Shown here: in pieces, positions 37,575 through 45,964 of the stretch
Layout of the letters: the number at the start of each line of letters is the position of its first letter
Numbering within the stretch: position 1 is the stretch's first letter
NCBI GenBank assembly: GCA_947623225.1
Contig: CANQGO010000007.1
Span: 1-64,000 of the forward strand
Source of the DNA: an uncultured Clostridia bacterium
Lineage (GTDB): Bacteria > Bacillota > Clostridia > Christensenellales > CAG-314
Length of the DNA stretch: 64,000 nt
Reading direction: 5' to 3'
The notes under the pieces: model-generated
The model's database searches: none
What the model saw: the letters and a program-made list of their open reading frames with translations, nothing else
Told to the model about the DNA's origin: nothing
Made by a program: the position numbers and the translations under genes

Positions 37575-39436
37575 TTATTTTCTCCCTGTATTTTTTTACG
37601 TTTTGTCGAAGGTTTGTAATAGTACAGCACGCTCGCCGCAGGCATCGTGAACTCTGCATATCCTTCATCATTGGTATGGATATCCGTCACCACGTCCACT
37701 CCTCTGCCGCCGAAGCGGGATTCGTCGCTGTCCAGTATGAGTTGATAGTCGCCCTTGTCCATATAGAAACCGTACTTGCGGTAGTCGTATATGCTGAAAT
37801 TGATGATGACCAGCACCGTATTACCGCGATTGTCCATTCTCTCGAATGCCAACACATTGTTTGCGCTGTCGTCGGCAAGCAGCCACTTGAATCCCGACCA
37901 GTCCGAGTCGTTCTGATACAACGGCTTATACTTTTTGTATATACCGTTCAGCGTCTGTACGAATAGTTTGTGGCTGTCGTGCTTTGGGTATGTCAGCAGC
38001 ATCCAGTCCAGCTCCTTGCTCTCCGACCACTCGTTCCATTGCGCCAATTCCACACCCATGAAGTTCAGTTTCTTGCCCGGGTGTGCATATTGGAAACCGA
38101 GCAACGCCTTCAGTTGAGCGAATTTGCTGTCGTAGTCGCCGAACATTTTGTTTATGAGGCTGCCCTTCAGGTGCACGACCTCGTCATGCGAGAGGGGCAA
38201 TATGAAGTTTTCGGAATAGGCATAGCACATGGAGAAGGTGAGTTGGTTGTGATGCTCCGCACGCCACAACGTGTCCGTTTTCATATAGGACAGCACGTCG
38301 TTCATCCAGCCCATATTCCACTTGTAGTTGAAGCCCAGACCGCCCACGTATGTGGGATGAGTCACTTTCGGGAAGGCTGTCGACTCTTCCGCCACAAACA
38401 GCGCGTACGGACACGCTTCGAATACCTTGCAGGAGAGTTTGCGCAGGAAGTCTATCGCTTCGAGGTTTTCCTTGCCGCCCCACTTGTTGGGACGCCATTC
38501 GCCGTCGCGCCTGTCATAGTCGAGATACAGCATGCTCGCCACGGCGTCTACTCTCAGCCCGTCGAAGTGGAATTCTTTCAGCCAATACAGCGCGTTGGAC
38601 ACCAGAAAGCTCTGCACTTCGTAGCGCGAATAGTCGAATATCCTCGTGCCCCAGTTCTTGTGCTCCTTTTTGAACTCGTCGGCACTCTCGTAACAGCATG
38701 TGCCGTCGAACTCTATCAATCCGTGCGCGTCCTTGCAGAAATGCGCCGGCACCCAGTCGAGAATGACGCCTATGCCCGCCTTGTGAAATTTATTTATGAG
38801 GAATTTCAGATCGTCCGGCGTACCGTACCGACTCGTCGGCGAATAGAATCCCGTCGACTGATATCCCCAACTGCCGTCATACGGATGCTCCGACAATGGC
38901 ATGAATTCCACGTACGTGTACCCCATCTTCTTGACGTAGGGCACCAGATACTTGGCAAGGTCGCGGTAAGTGTACATTCTTCCGTCGTAGTGACGCCGCC
39001 AACTGCCCGCATGTACCTCATAGATATTCACGGGACTCTTGTAGATGTCCTTTTTCCTCTGTTTCTCTATCCATTGCTCGTCCGACCAGACGAAGGGTTC
39101 CTCCGGATCGTATATGATGCTCGCCGTCTTGGGACGCACTTCCGAGTACCGCGCGTACGGATCCGCTTTATAGAGTATGCCGCCGTACTGCGTCGTGATA
39201 GCATATTTATAGCAGTCCCCGTTGCGCGCTTCGACGGTTATCTGCCAGATACCGTCCTCGAGTACCATCTTGTCGTGCGCAAACAACCAATTGTTGAAGT
39301 CGCCCACTATGCAGACCTCTTTGGCGTTAGGTGCCCATACGGCGAAGTGATACTGTCCGTCCGCCACCTTGTGACAGCCCAGCAGTTCATACGCGTCGGT
39401 ACTGTCGCCGTTGTAAAAATCCGTAAATCTGTTCAT
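37571..39436 (-). CDS. glgB: 1,4-alpha-glucan branching enzyme
   Basis: YTYVEFMPLSEHPYDGSWGYQSTGFYSPTSRYG, DGLRVDAVASMLYLDY, LPLSHDEVVH. Confidence 0.97.
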   Translation of the reverse strand: MNRFTDFYNGDSTDAYELLGCHKVADGQYHFAVWAPNAKEVCIVGDFNNWLFAHDKMVLEDGIWQITVEARNGDCYKYAITTQYGGILYKADPYARYSEVRPKTASIIYDPEEPFVWSDEQWIEKQRKKDIYKSPVNIYEVHAGSWRRHYDGRMYTYRDLAKYLVPYVKKMGYTYVEFMPLSEHPYDGSWGYQSTGFYSPTSRYGTPDDLKFLINKFHKAGIGVILDWVPAHFCKDAHGLIEFDGTCCYESADEFKKEHKNWGTRIFDYSRYEVQSFLVSNALYWLKEFHFDGLRVDAVASMLYLDYDRRDGEWRPNKWGGKENLEAIDFLRKLSCKVFEACPYALFVAEESTAFPKVTHPTYVGGLGFNYKWNMGWMNDVLSYMKTDTLWRAEHHNQLTFSMCYAYSENFILPLSHDEVVHLKGSLINKMFGDYDSKFAQLKALLGFQYAHPGKKLNFMGVELAQWNEWSESKELDWMLLTYPKHDSHKLFVQTLNGIYKKYKPLYQNDSDWSGFKWLLADDSANNVLAFERMDNRGNTVLVIINFSIYDYRKYGFYMDKGDYQLILDSDESRFGGRGVDVVTDIHTNDEGYAEFTMPAASVLYYYKPSTKRKKIQGENK

Positions 39437-39437
39437 T

Positions 39438-40910
39438 CTAACCCTCCGTGCGCTCCGTCGCCACAGTCAGTGCCCGCAGCCACTTTGCATTCTTCAGGGA
39501 GAGATCTCCCCTCTTAGCCATATATTTCCAGCAGCCCAGCGTTCCCGGTATATTCATACGGGAAGCCGTATCCGCTTCTACTATATCCTGCATACTGTAT
39601 ATGACCAATTCCGCTTTGCTTTCGGCGAGAAGTTTGATCAGATCGCGCGCTATATGCTCGCCGTCTTTCAGTCCGGTGATCTCCAACGCTTTGCTCTGCT
39701 GCCACTCTTCCAGACTCTGCCACCAGCCTACGGTAGTATCGTTGTCGTGAGTACCGAGATAAGCCACGCAGTGCTCATTGAAATTGGCAGGCAAAAACGG
39801 ATTGGACGGATTGCCGTCGCAACCGAATTGCACTATTTTCATACCGGCAAGTCCGCATCTGTCGCGCAGTTCGAGAACGCTGTCCGGTATATCTCCCAGG
39901 TCCTCGGCTATGATGGTGAGATCGGGGAACGTTGTCTGTATATGCCGCAAGAAGTCGTAGCCGATACCCTTGATCCAGTGTCCTTTGCGCGCGGTCTTCT
40001 CACCGTACTTGACGGCATAGTAGCTGTCAAACGCACGGAAATGGTCTATACGCAACACGTCGAACAACTCGCCGCACTTGCCCACACGGCGCGTCCACCA
40101 GTCGAAGTTCTGCTTCTTCATCGCGTCCCAGTCGTAGAGGGGATTGCCCCACAGCTGACCGTCCTCGGAGAAGTAGTCGGGCGGCACTCCCGCCACCCAG
40201 TTGGGACGGCGATCCGCCGTCAGGTCGAACAACTCCGGGTGCGCCCATACGTCGGCGGAATCGTAAGCGACATATATGGGTATATCTCCGATGAGTTTGA
40301 TACCGGCCGAGCGGAGTTTGTTGCGAAATGTTTTCCATTGCTTGTCGAAAATATACTGACAAAATACAACGTAGTCCACCTCGTCCGAGAGCAATTGGGC
40401 ATACTTGTCCAGAGCCTCGGGCTTGCGCATGCGTATGTCCTCGTCATCCCACTCCAGCCAGGACTTGCCATCGAAGTGCTTCTTCACCGCACAGAAAAGA
40501 GCGTAGTCCCTGAGCCAGAATTTGTTATGTTCGCAAAACTCGTTATAGTCTGCAGGCGGATCGTTTTTGATGAACCGGGCAAACGCCTCACGCAGTATGA
40601 TATCCTTGTGAGAGATGGCATAGCCATAGTCATTGCCCCGCGCATGCTTGGACTCGGACAGCGTCTCCGGACTTACAAGCCCCTCACGGCACAGTTCCTC
40701 CGCGTCTATCACCAGCGTATTACCGGCAAACGCAGACGGCGAGGCATATGGAGAATTTACAAAGTCGGTAGGTGTGATGGGAAGTATCTGCCAATATTCC
40801 TGTCTCGCTTCCCGCAAAAATTCAATAAACTTGTCCGCCTCCGCCAGCGTTCCAACTCCGCTCGATGAGGGCAGCGACGTTATGTGCATCAATATTCCGC
40901 TCGATCTCAT
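39438..40910 (-). CDS. malQ: 4-alpha-glucanotransferase
   Basis: RSSGILMHITSLPSSSGVGTL, LRIDHFRAFDSYYAV, IIAEDLGDIPDSV. Confidence 0.96.
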   Translation of the reverse strand: MRSSGILMHITSLPSSSGVGTLAEADKFIEFLREARQEYWQILPITPTDFVNSPYASPSAFAGNTLVIDAEELCREGLVSPETLSESKHARGNDYGYAISHKDIILREAFARFIKNDPPADYNEFCEHNKFWLRDYALFCAVKKHFDGKSWLEWDDEDIRMRKPEALDKYAQLLSDEVDYVVFCQYIFDKQWKTFRNKLRSAGIKLIGDIPIYVAYDSADVWAHPELFDLTADRRPNWVAGVPPDYFSEDGQLWGNPLYDWDAMKKQNFDWWTRRVGKCGELFDVLRIDHFRAFDSYYAVKYGEKTARKGHWIKGIGYDFLRHIQTTFPDLTIIAEDLGDIPDSVLELRDRCGLAGMKIVQFGCDGNPSNPFLPANFNEHCVAYLGTHDNDTTVGWWQSLEEWQQSKALEITGLKDGEHIARDLIKLLAESKAELVIYSMQDIVEADTASRMNIPGTLGCWKYMAKRGDLSLKNAKWLRALTVATERTEG

Positions 40911-41077
40911 AGTTTCCTCTTTCAAAAAAGTTTAGATACGGCAGTACCCCTGAGGGCATACTCCCACACAAAATATATTTTACCATTTATTGACTACAAA
41001 AGCAATTATTTGAAATATACCCGTTCAAAAAAATCACAATATTTTTTTCGTACTTCCGCTATTTTTTTGCTGTTCGG

Positions 41078-41106
41078 TTGACAAATCGAAACGAAGTGAA
41101 TATACT
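41078..41106 (+). promoter_or_regulatory. Sigma-A-type promoter for the DMT transporter leader
   Basis: TTGACA-17-TATACT. Confidence 0.85.
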
Positions 41107-41119
41107 ATTAGCAAAAATA

Positions 41120-41210
41120 AATAACCGAAGGAAATGTGGGAGAAATCCCTTGTCCATTCGCCTCGGTAATGCAACGACAGACTAATATTTTAGTTTGCCG
41201 TTTTTATTTG
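41120..41210 (+). ncRNA. Structured 5' leader with intrinsic terminator (candidate riboswitch/attenuator)
   Basis: Hairpin CCGAaGG..AATG..GGGA-GAAA-TCCC..CATT..CCTCGG (41125-41166), then CGACAGACTAA-tatt-TTAGTTTGCCG-TTTTTATTT (41175-41209). Confidence 0.65.
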
Positions 41211-41213
41211 AAA

Positions 41214-42170
41214 ATGAGTGCAGAAAGAAGACATGTTTTAGGGCTGTGTATGCTCATAGCGGTAGCCGTATTGTGGGGTGCGGGCTTTGTGCTGAATGCG
41301 CAATTGCTTTCTCTCGGCTTCGGCGATGCTCCTCAGCTGCTCAATGCATTGCGTTTCGTCATATCCGCGCTCTGTCTGCTGGCGATCTTCAACAAAAAGA
41401 TACACCTGGACAAGCACATATTGCTCTATGGCGCGGTAGGCGGAGCATTGCTGTGGGCAGGCTTTCTGTTGCAACTTATAGGGATGAAATACACCACCCC
41501 CTCCCACAGCGGATTCTTCACCGCTTCCTATGTCATAGCGGTGCCCTTCATAGCCTGGATCGTCTACCGCAAACATCCGCATTGGAGCATCTTCGTCGGT
41601 GCGGCTGTGGCTATAGCGGGACTGACCGTGCTCAATTTCAACAATGAAGAGACGGGTTTCTCCCTTCAAGGCGACCTGCTCACATTGGCAGGCGCGCTCT
41701 GCTTCGCCTTACAGATAGTCTGGGCAGACTACCTGCTGAAAAAGGGCAAAACCGACTATATACAGCTCACCTTCTGGCAAATAGCATTCGCTGCGGTGCT
41801 GTTTCTGGGCTATACCCTCATCTTCGAAAGCAAGCACTATGCCGCTATGCACTTCGACGCCGGGACGGAACTCTGGCGACTCGCCATCGTCATTCTGGGC
41901 GGTACGGCATTTGCCTACTACGCGCAGACGTTTGCTCAGATACACCTCAGCCCTTCCGAGACCTCCCTTATTCTTTCCTGCGAGTCTCCCATAGGAGCCT
42001 TCATCTCCATGTTGATAGGGATGGAACCCTTCGCCTGGCAGACTATTGCGGGCGGCTTGCTGGTGATATGTGCCGTTGTATTGGTGGAACTCGTCCCCGA
42101 ACTGCACCGCAAGAGACGGCACGCAGATGATTCTCCTACGGATGCTCCGCCCGACGGGACGGATACGTAA
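41214..42170 (+). CDS. EamA/DMT-family transporter
   Basis: 10-TM pattern with two EamA repeats (AVAVLWGAGFVLNAQLLSLG..., TPSHSGFFTASYVIAVPFIAWI...). Start at MSAERRHV is inferred; no clear Shine-Dalgarno. Confidence 0.9.
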   Translation: MSAERRHVLGLCMLIAVAVLWGAGFVLNAQLLSLGFGDAPQLLNALRFVISALCLLAIFNKKIHLDKHILLYGAVGGALLWAGFLLQLIGMKYTTPSHSGFFTASYVIAVPFIAWIVYRKHPHWSIFVGAAVAIAGLTVLNFNNEETGFSLQGDLLTLAGALCFALQIVWADYLLKKGKTDYIQLTFWQIAFAAVLFLGYTLIFESKHYAAMHFDAGTELWRLAIVILGGTAFAYYAQTFAQIHLSPSETSLILSCESPIGAFISMLIGMEPFAWQTIAGGLLVICAVVLVELVPELHRKRRHADDSPTDAPPDGTDT

Positions 42171-42195
42171 CGCCTACTCATAGGTACAAAAAAAT

Positions 42196-42230
42196 CAGCG
42201 TCGCATTTGCACAAGCGACGCTGTTTTTTT
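42196..42230. terminator. Bidirectional intrinsic terminator
   Basis: CAGCGTCGC-atttgcacaa-GCGACGCTG TTTTTTT, preceded by an A-run. Confidence 0.85.
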
Positions 42231-42235
42231 ACGCT

Positions 42236-44170
42236 CTAAGCCTTTTTGACGGTTATTATATTTTCCTCGCGGACGTCTTTGGTGAAGCCGTCGTCTATGT
42301 ATTGCCTATATTCCTCTCCGTCTCCGAGCAGTACCACGTCACGCATATCCGTTTTAGCCGTGCAAGGACCGCCCTTGCACACCGGAACGCATCTGCCCTT
42401 ACGGATATAGAATACGACCTCGTTGAGTCCCACCTGTATCCTGCGCAGCCCTTTGGGTATTTGCTCGCACTCGAAGCCGTTGCCGTCATACCTCACTTCC
42501 GTCATCTCTTCCGGTAGCCACACCACTCTGTCCTTGGCTCCCTTTTCAATGATGGGAGCGATCATAATGCTATCGCCCACCAGCAATTGATCTTCTATAT
42601 TGCGGGAGCGTTCGTCTGCGTACTCGAAGCCCAGCGGTTTGATATACATATCCCCGTGCAGAGCGGCTTTCACATACTCGGAGTAGATATATGGCAGCAG
42701 TTTGTAACGCAACGACACTATACTTCTGAAGTCGTCGGTACCGCTGTATCTGTAGCACTCCTGTTTTCTTGTCAGTATAGCAGAGTGGTTGCGCATCAGC
42801 GGCGTGAACGCGGAAAACGCCAGCCATCTGAGCATCAGTTCCCTGCCGCAGTTGCCTCCGAAACCTCCCGTGTCCGCTCCGCTGTACAGAAATCCCACCA
42901 TATTCAGCGAAGGCATCATCTTGACGTTTCTCACAAGATGATCCCACGCCGAGGCGTTGTCTCCCGTCCATATACCGCCGTAACGGTGCGCTCCGACGTA
43001 CGAAGAGCGGCTGAAGAGCAAAAATCTGCCGGGCAGCATCTTGTCCAGCTGCTCGCTCGCCGCACGCGTCATCAATGCGCCGAAAAGATTGTGCACCTTG
43101 TCGTGCAATACCCTCTTGCCATCTATATTGTGGTAAAAATTGCGATAGTCTTTGTATGCGTTGGTCTCCTTCTCGCTCTCTGTCGAGGGCGACGGCGTGA
43201 GCGCGTTGAGCACGCCCGTATACTCGCTGTAGAATATAGCCGGTTCGTTCATGTCGTTCCAGAAACCTTCTATACCCATATCCGTCAGTTTGCGATACTC
43301 GTTGCCGAACCACTCCCTGCACTTCGGTTGGAAAAAGTCGGGAAAGTGCGTCATGCCCGGCCATACTGCCGCCTTGAACAGTCCGCCTTCGTGATTGGTA
43401 CAGAAGTATCCGCGCTTGACGCCTTCTTCGTACGTCTCATTGCCCGGCTCGACCTTGACTCCGGCGTCTATGATGGGCACCAGCCTCAGTCCCCTGCTGC
43501 GCATACTCTCCGCATATTCTTTCAGGTCGGGAAAGCGTTTTTTGTTAACAGTGAAGTCGATATACCTGTCCATATAGTCTATATCCAGGCATATCCAGTC
43601 CAACGGAATATCTGCATTGCGATATCCGTCCGCCACCGCGTCTATGTCCTTTTGCCGCTTGTACCCCCAGCGGCTCTGTCCGAAACCGAACGCCCACAGC
43701 GGCGGAATGAAACTGCGCCCTATCAACGACAAAAATTCCCGCGTTACTGCGTAGGCATTGGCCCCGTCCATCTCCACTACTTTTACGTTTTTGTCACAGC
43801 GCACCACGATCTTGCCGCTGCCATGATAGTCCACCTCGAATATAGCCTTTGCCGGAGTGTCGAAGAATGTCCCGACGCAGCCGTCGCCGTCTATGAGCAG
43901 CAGATTGTGCGAGCCGTACAGAGAGGGCATATCGTCGGTATGGTGCGGATTGTCCGTATTGTAACTGACATATCTGCCGCCCCGCTTGTTGATACCGCGC
44001 ACCTGCTCCCCCAGCCCGTATACTATGTCCCGCTCGGCAAGTTCGTACACAAATACCAATTCGTTTTCCTTCTCTTCCACCTGCCAATAGCGCAACGTCT
44101 CTGCGCTTTCCGCGTCTCTGACCAGTGCGCCCGTGTCCATAGGTGAGCCGAAAATTACCTGTTTTGCCAT
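42236..44170 (-). CDS. GH31 alpha-glucosidase family protein
   Basis: PLDWICLDIDYMDRYIDFT, GIEGFWNDMNEPAIF, YSGADTGGFGG. Confidence 0.94.
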   Translation of the reverse strand: MAKQVIFGSPMDTGALVRDAESAETLRYWQVEEKENELVFVYELAERDIVYGLGEQVRGINKRGGRYVSYNTDNPHHTDDMPSLYGSHNLLLIDGDGCVGTFFDTPAKAIFEVDYHGSGKIVVRCDKNVKVVEMDGANAYAVTREFLSLIGRSFIPPLWAFGFGQSRWGYKRQKDIDAVADGYRNADIPLDWICLDIDYMDRYIDFTVNKKRFPDLKEYAESMRSRGLRLVPIIDAGVKVEPGNETYEEGVKRGYFCTNHEGGLFKAAVWPGMTHFPDFFQPKCREWFGNEYRKLTDMGIEGFWNDMNEPAIFYSEYTGVLNALTPSPSTESEKETNAYKDYRNFYHNIDGKRVLHDKVHNLFGALMTRAASEQLDKMLPGRFLLFSRSSYVGAHRYGGIWTGDNASAWDHLVRNVKMMPSLNMVGFLYSGADTGGFGGNCGRELMLRWLAFSAFTPLMRNHSAILTRKQECYRYSGTDDFRSIVSLRYKLLPYIYSEYVKAALHGDMYIKPLGFEYADERSRNIEDQLLVGDSIMIAPIIEKGAKDRVVWLPEEMTEVRYDGNGFECEQIPKGLRRIQVGLNEVVFYIRKGRCVPVCKGGPCTAKTDMRDVVLLGDGEEYRQYIDDGFTKDVREENIITVKKA

Positions 44171-44204
44171 GTTTTCACCCGATCCACTGTATTTCCACGC
44201 TCTG

Positions 44205-44540
44205 TCATGCGATCATGCCGAGCACGTTGAAACCCAATATGGACAGCAACGCCAGCACGGCGAAGATCCAGAACAGTATTCTGAAAGTCCTTCCTTTGCT
44301 TTTGGAATGAGCATAAGCGGCAAGAAATACGCTTATGAAGAGCGCGAGATTGGCAATGAGATTGAGAACGCTCAGTACCGTATTCATCACCGAACCTGCA
44401 CTGCCTATCACGTTCCACTTGATAAGGCATTGTATTATGAAGGTGATGATCCCAGCGATACCGGAGATGATGATCCCCCAGAATGCGGTAGCCTTGACTA
44501 TGCCGTAGTTGCTTGCTGTTTCGCTTGATTTTTTGGACAT
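44205..44540 (-). CDS. Small multi-TM membrane protein
   Basis: Three to four hydrophobic helices; start MSKKSSETASNYG. Confidence 0.6.
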   Translation of the reverse strand: MSKKSSETASNYGIVKATAFWGIIISGIAGIITFIIQCLIKWNVIGSAGSVMNTVLSVLNLIANLALFISVFLAAYAHSKSKGRTFRILFWIFAVLALLSILGFNVLGMIA

Positions 44541-44721
44541 ATATGCCTCCTGCTTTGTATGATGATTATATTGTACCACCTTATCCGTCCGATAGCAACT
44601 GTCGATACGCTATACGTTGACGATTTTTTTCACCCACCAAGCAAATGCGGACCCGCTCTTTTCAAGAAGCAGGTCCACTATTGCCGTTTGTTATTTTTCC
44701 GCTCGGCTCATTCGCTGTCCG

Positions 44722-45402
44722 TCACTGCGCCTCGGGAGTATCCGCACTCTCTGCCGTTTCCTCTACAGTCTGCGAAGTATCTACGTCCGACGGAGCAGCC
44801 GCGCCTCGCTTTTTTCGACGGAATATCTTATTGCGAAATAGAATAAGGGTAAAGACAACAAATGCGACCAACAAAATAGCGAATGTCACGATGGATTGGA
44901 CAAGTCCCTTCGGACAGTACCCCAGCAGCAGAAGCAATCCTCCGCCGAATGCTATAGCGGGCAGTCCCGAATACACCATATTCGACGCGGCGGGCGTTTC
45001 GAGTTTCGGGTCGATCTCGCGCAGCAGTATCATGCCGTTGCTTGCCGTGCCAGTCAGCATTCCGAACATGGATATAAACCCTTCGTGTTCGTACCCTTTG
45101 TATATGTGGTTGGACACAAGGCGAATGTACGCAAATGTCGCTACGGCTCCCACCGTGCATATGATGAGCAACTGCCACCACATAGAAGAAAATTGGTTCC
45201 AGTCTATAGCCGCAACGCCGGCGATGATCATCATGTCGAACATAAATCCGCTGATACGATCGAGCAGGAAGTTGTTGGTCAGCTCGCGATGGATGATCTT
45301 CTTTCTTCCGAGCAGATTGAGTATCTGGCGCGTCACCAGAGCGAGCAGCGAACCGAGCAGGAAGTTGAATCCCCATATGAGATCGACGTTGACCAGTCGC
45401 AT
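44722..45402 (-). pseudogene. C-terminal half of a sodium/glutamate symporter-like protein, 5'-truncated
   Basis: GFISMFGMLTGTASNGMILLREIDPKLETP resembles the GltS-family C-terminal half. No RBS; upstream codons soon reach in-frame TAA/TAG in AT-rich DNA. Confidence 0.6.
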
Positions 45403-45445
45403 GATCAGGTATGGAGGTTATTGTGTCTATTGTTTTGAAATACTT

Positions 45446-45637
45446 TTATATCTTTCTAACAGATCTTTCGATTGTTACACTCCACTCCCCATCATTGTCC
45501 CAAAGACTCAAATCGGACAATACCGGGCAAATATTCTCGATGTCTTTGTCGATATTGACATATATCGCTTCATCAAACCAAACATGACTTTTGGAGAAAG
45601 TATACGCATGCTTTTCCGTTCTTATCACTATCGCCAT
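45446..45637 (-). CDS. Small orphan ORF in AT-rich island
   Basis: MAIVIRTEKHAYTFSKSHVWFDEAIYVNIDKDIENICPVLSDLSLWDNDGEWSVTIERSVRKI; AT-rich relative to flanks. Confidence 0.35.
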   Translation of the reverse strand: MAIVIRTEKHAYTFSKSHVWFDEAIYVNIDKDIENICPVLSDLSLWDNDGEWSVTIERSVRKI

Positions 45638-45878
45638 ATCGATAATAATATTATACCCTTTATAACAACATATTTCAAGTATCTGACATGCTATCATCAA
45701 AATCTATGAAATACATTTATTCATAAATCATTAGGCTCTTTTGCCATACAATTCCTTGTTTTCAAATCAAGTGTAACTTGCCTGAAAAGAAATATTTTAT
45801 TCGTTTTTTTACCCTTTTGGGCTCACAAAAAATGGCTATCTCGTTAAGAAATAAGCCCCAATGTGCAAACATGGAGCA

Positions 45879-45910
45879 AAAAAGACCTGCCCCGAATAAC
45901 GGAGCAGGTC
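45879..45910 (-). terminator. Intrinsic terminator of ppdK
   Basis: Minus strand GACCTGC...GCAGGTC TTTTTT. Confidence 0.75.
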
Positions 45911-45964
45911 ATCAATGTTATTTAACGAATATTGGATCTTTCTACCCCATGTGGCGGATTCGCC

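Noticed and set aside
37970-39517. 515-aa plus-strand ORF
   Set aside because: Antisense to glgB.
40926-41075. Possible structured leader upstream of malQ (minus strand)
   Set aside because: Hairpin AGTATGCCCTCAGGGGTACT pairs imperfectly and no convincing terminator or known motif was found.
42587-44146. 519-aa plus-strand ORF
   Set aside because: Antisense to the GH31 gene.
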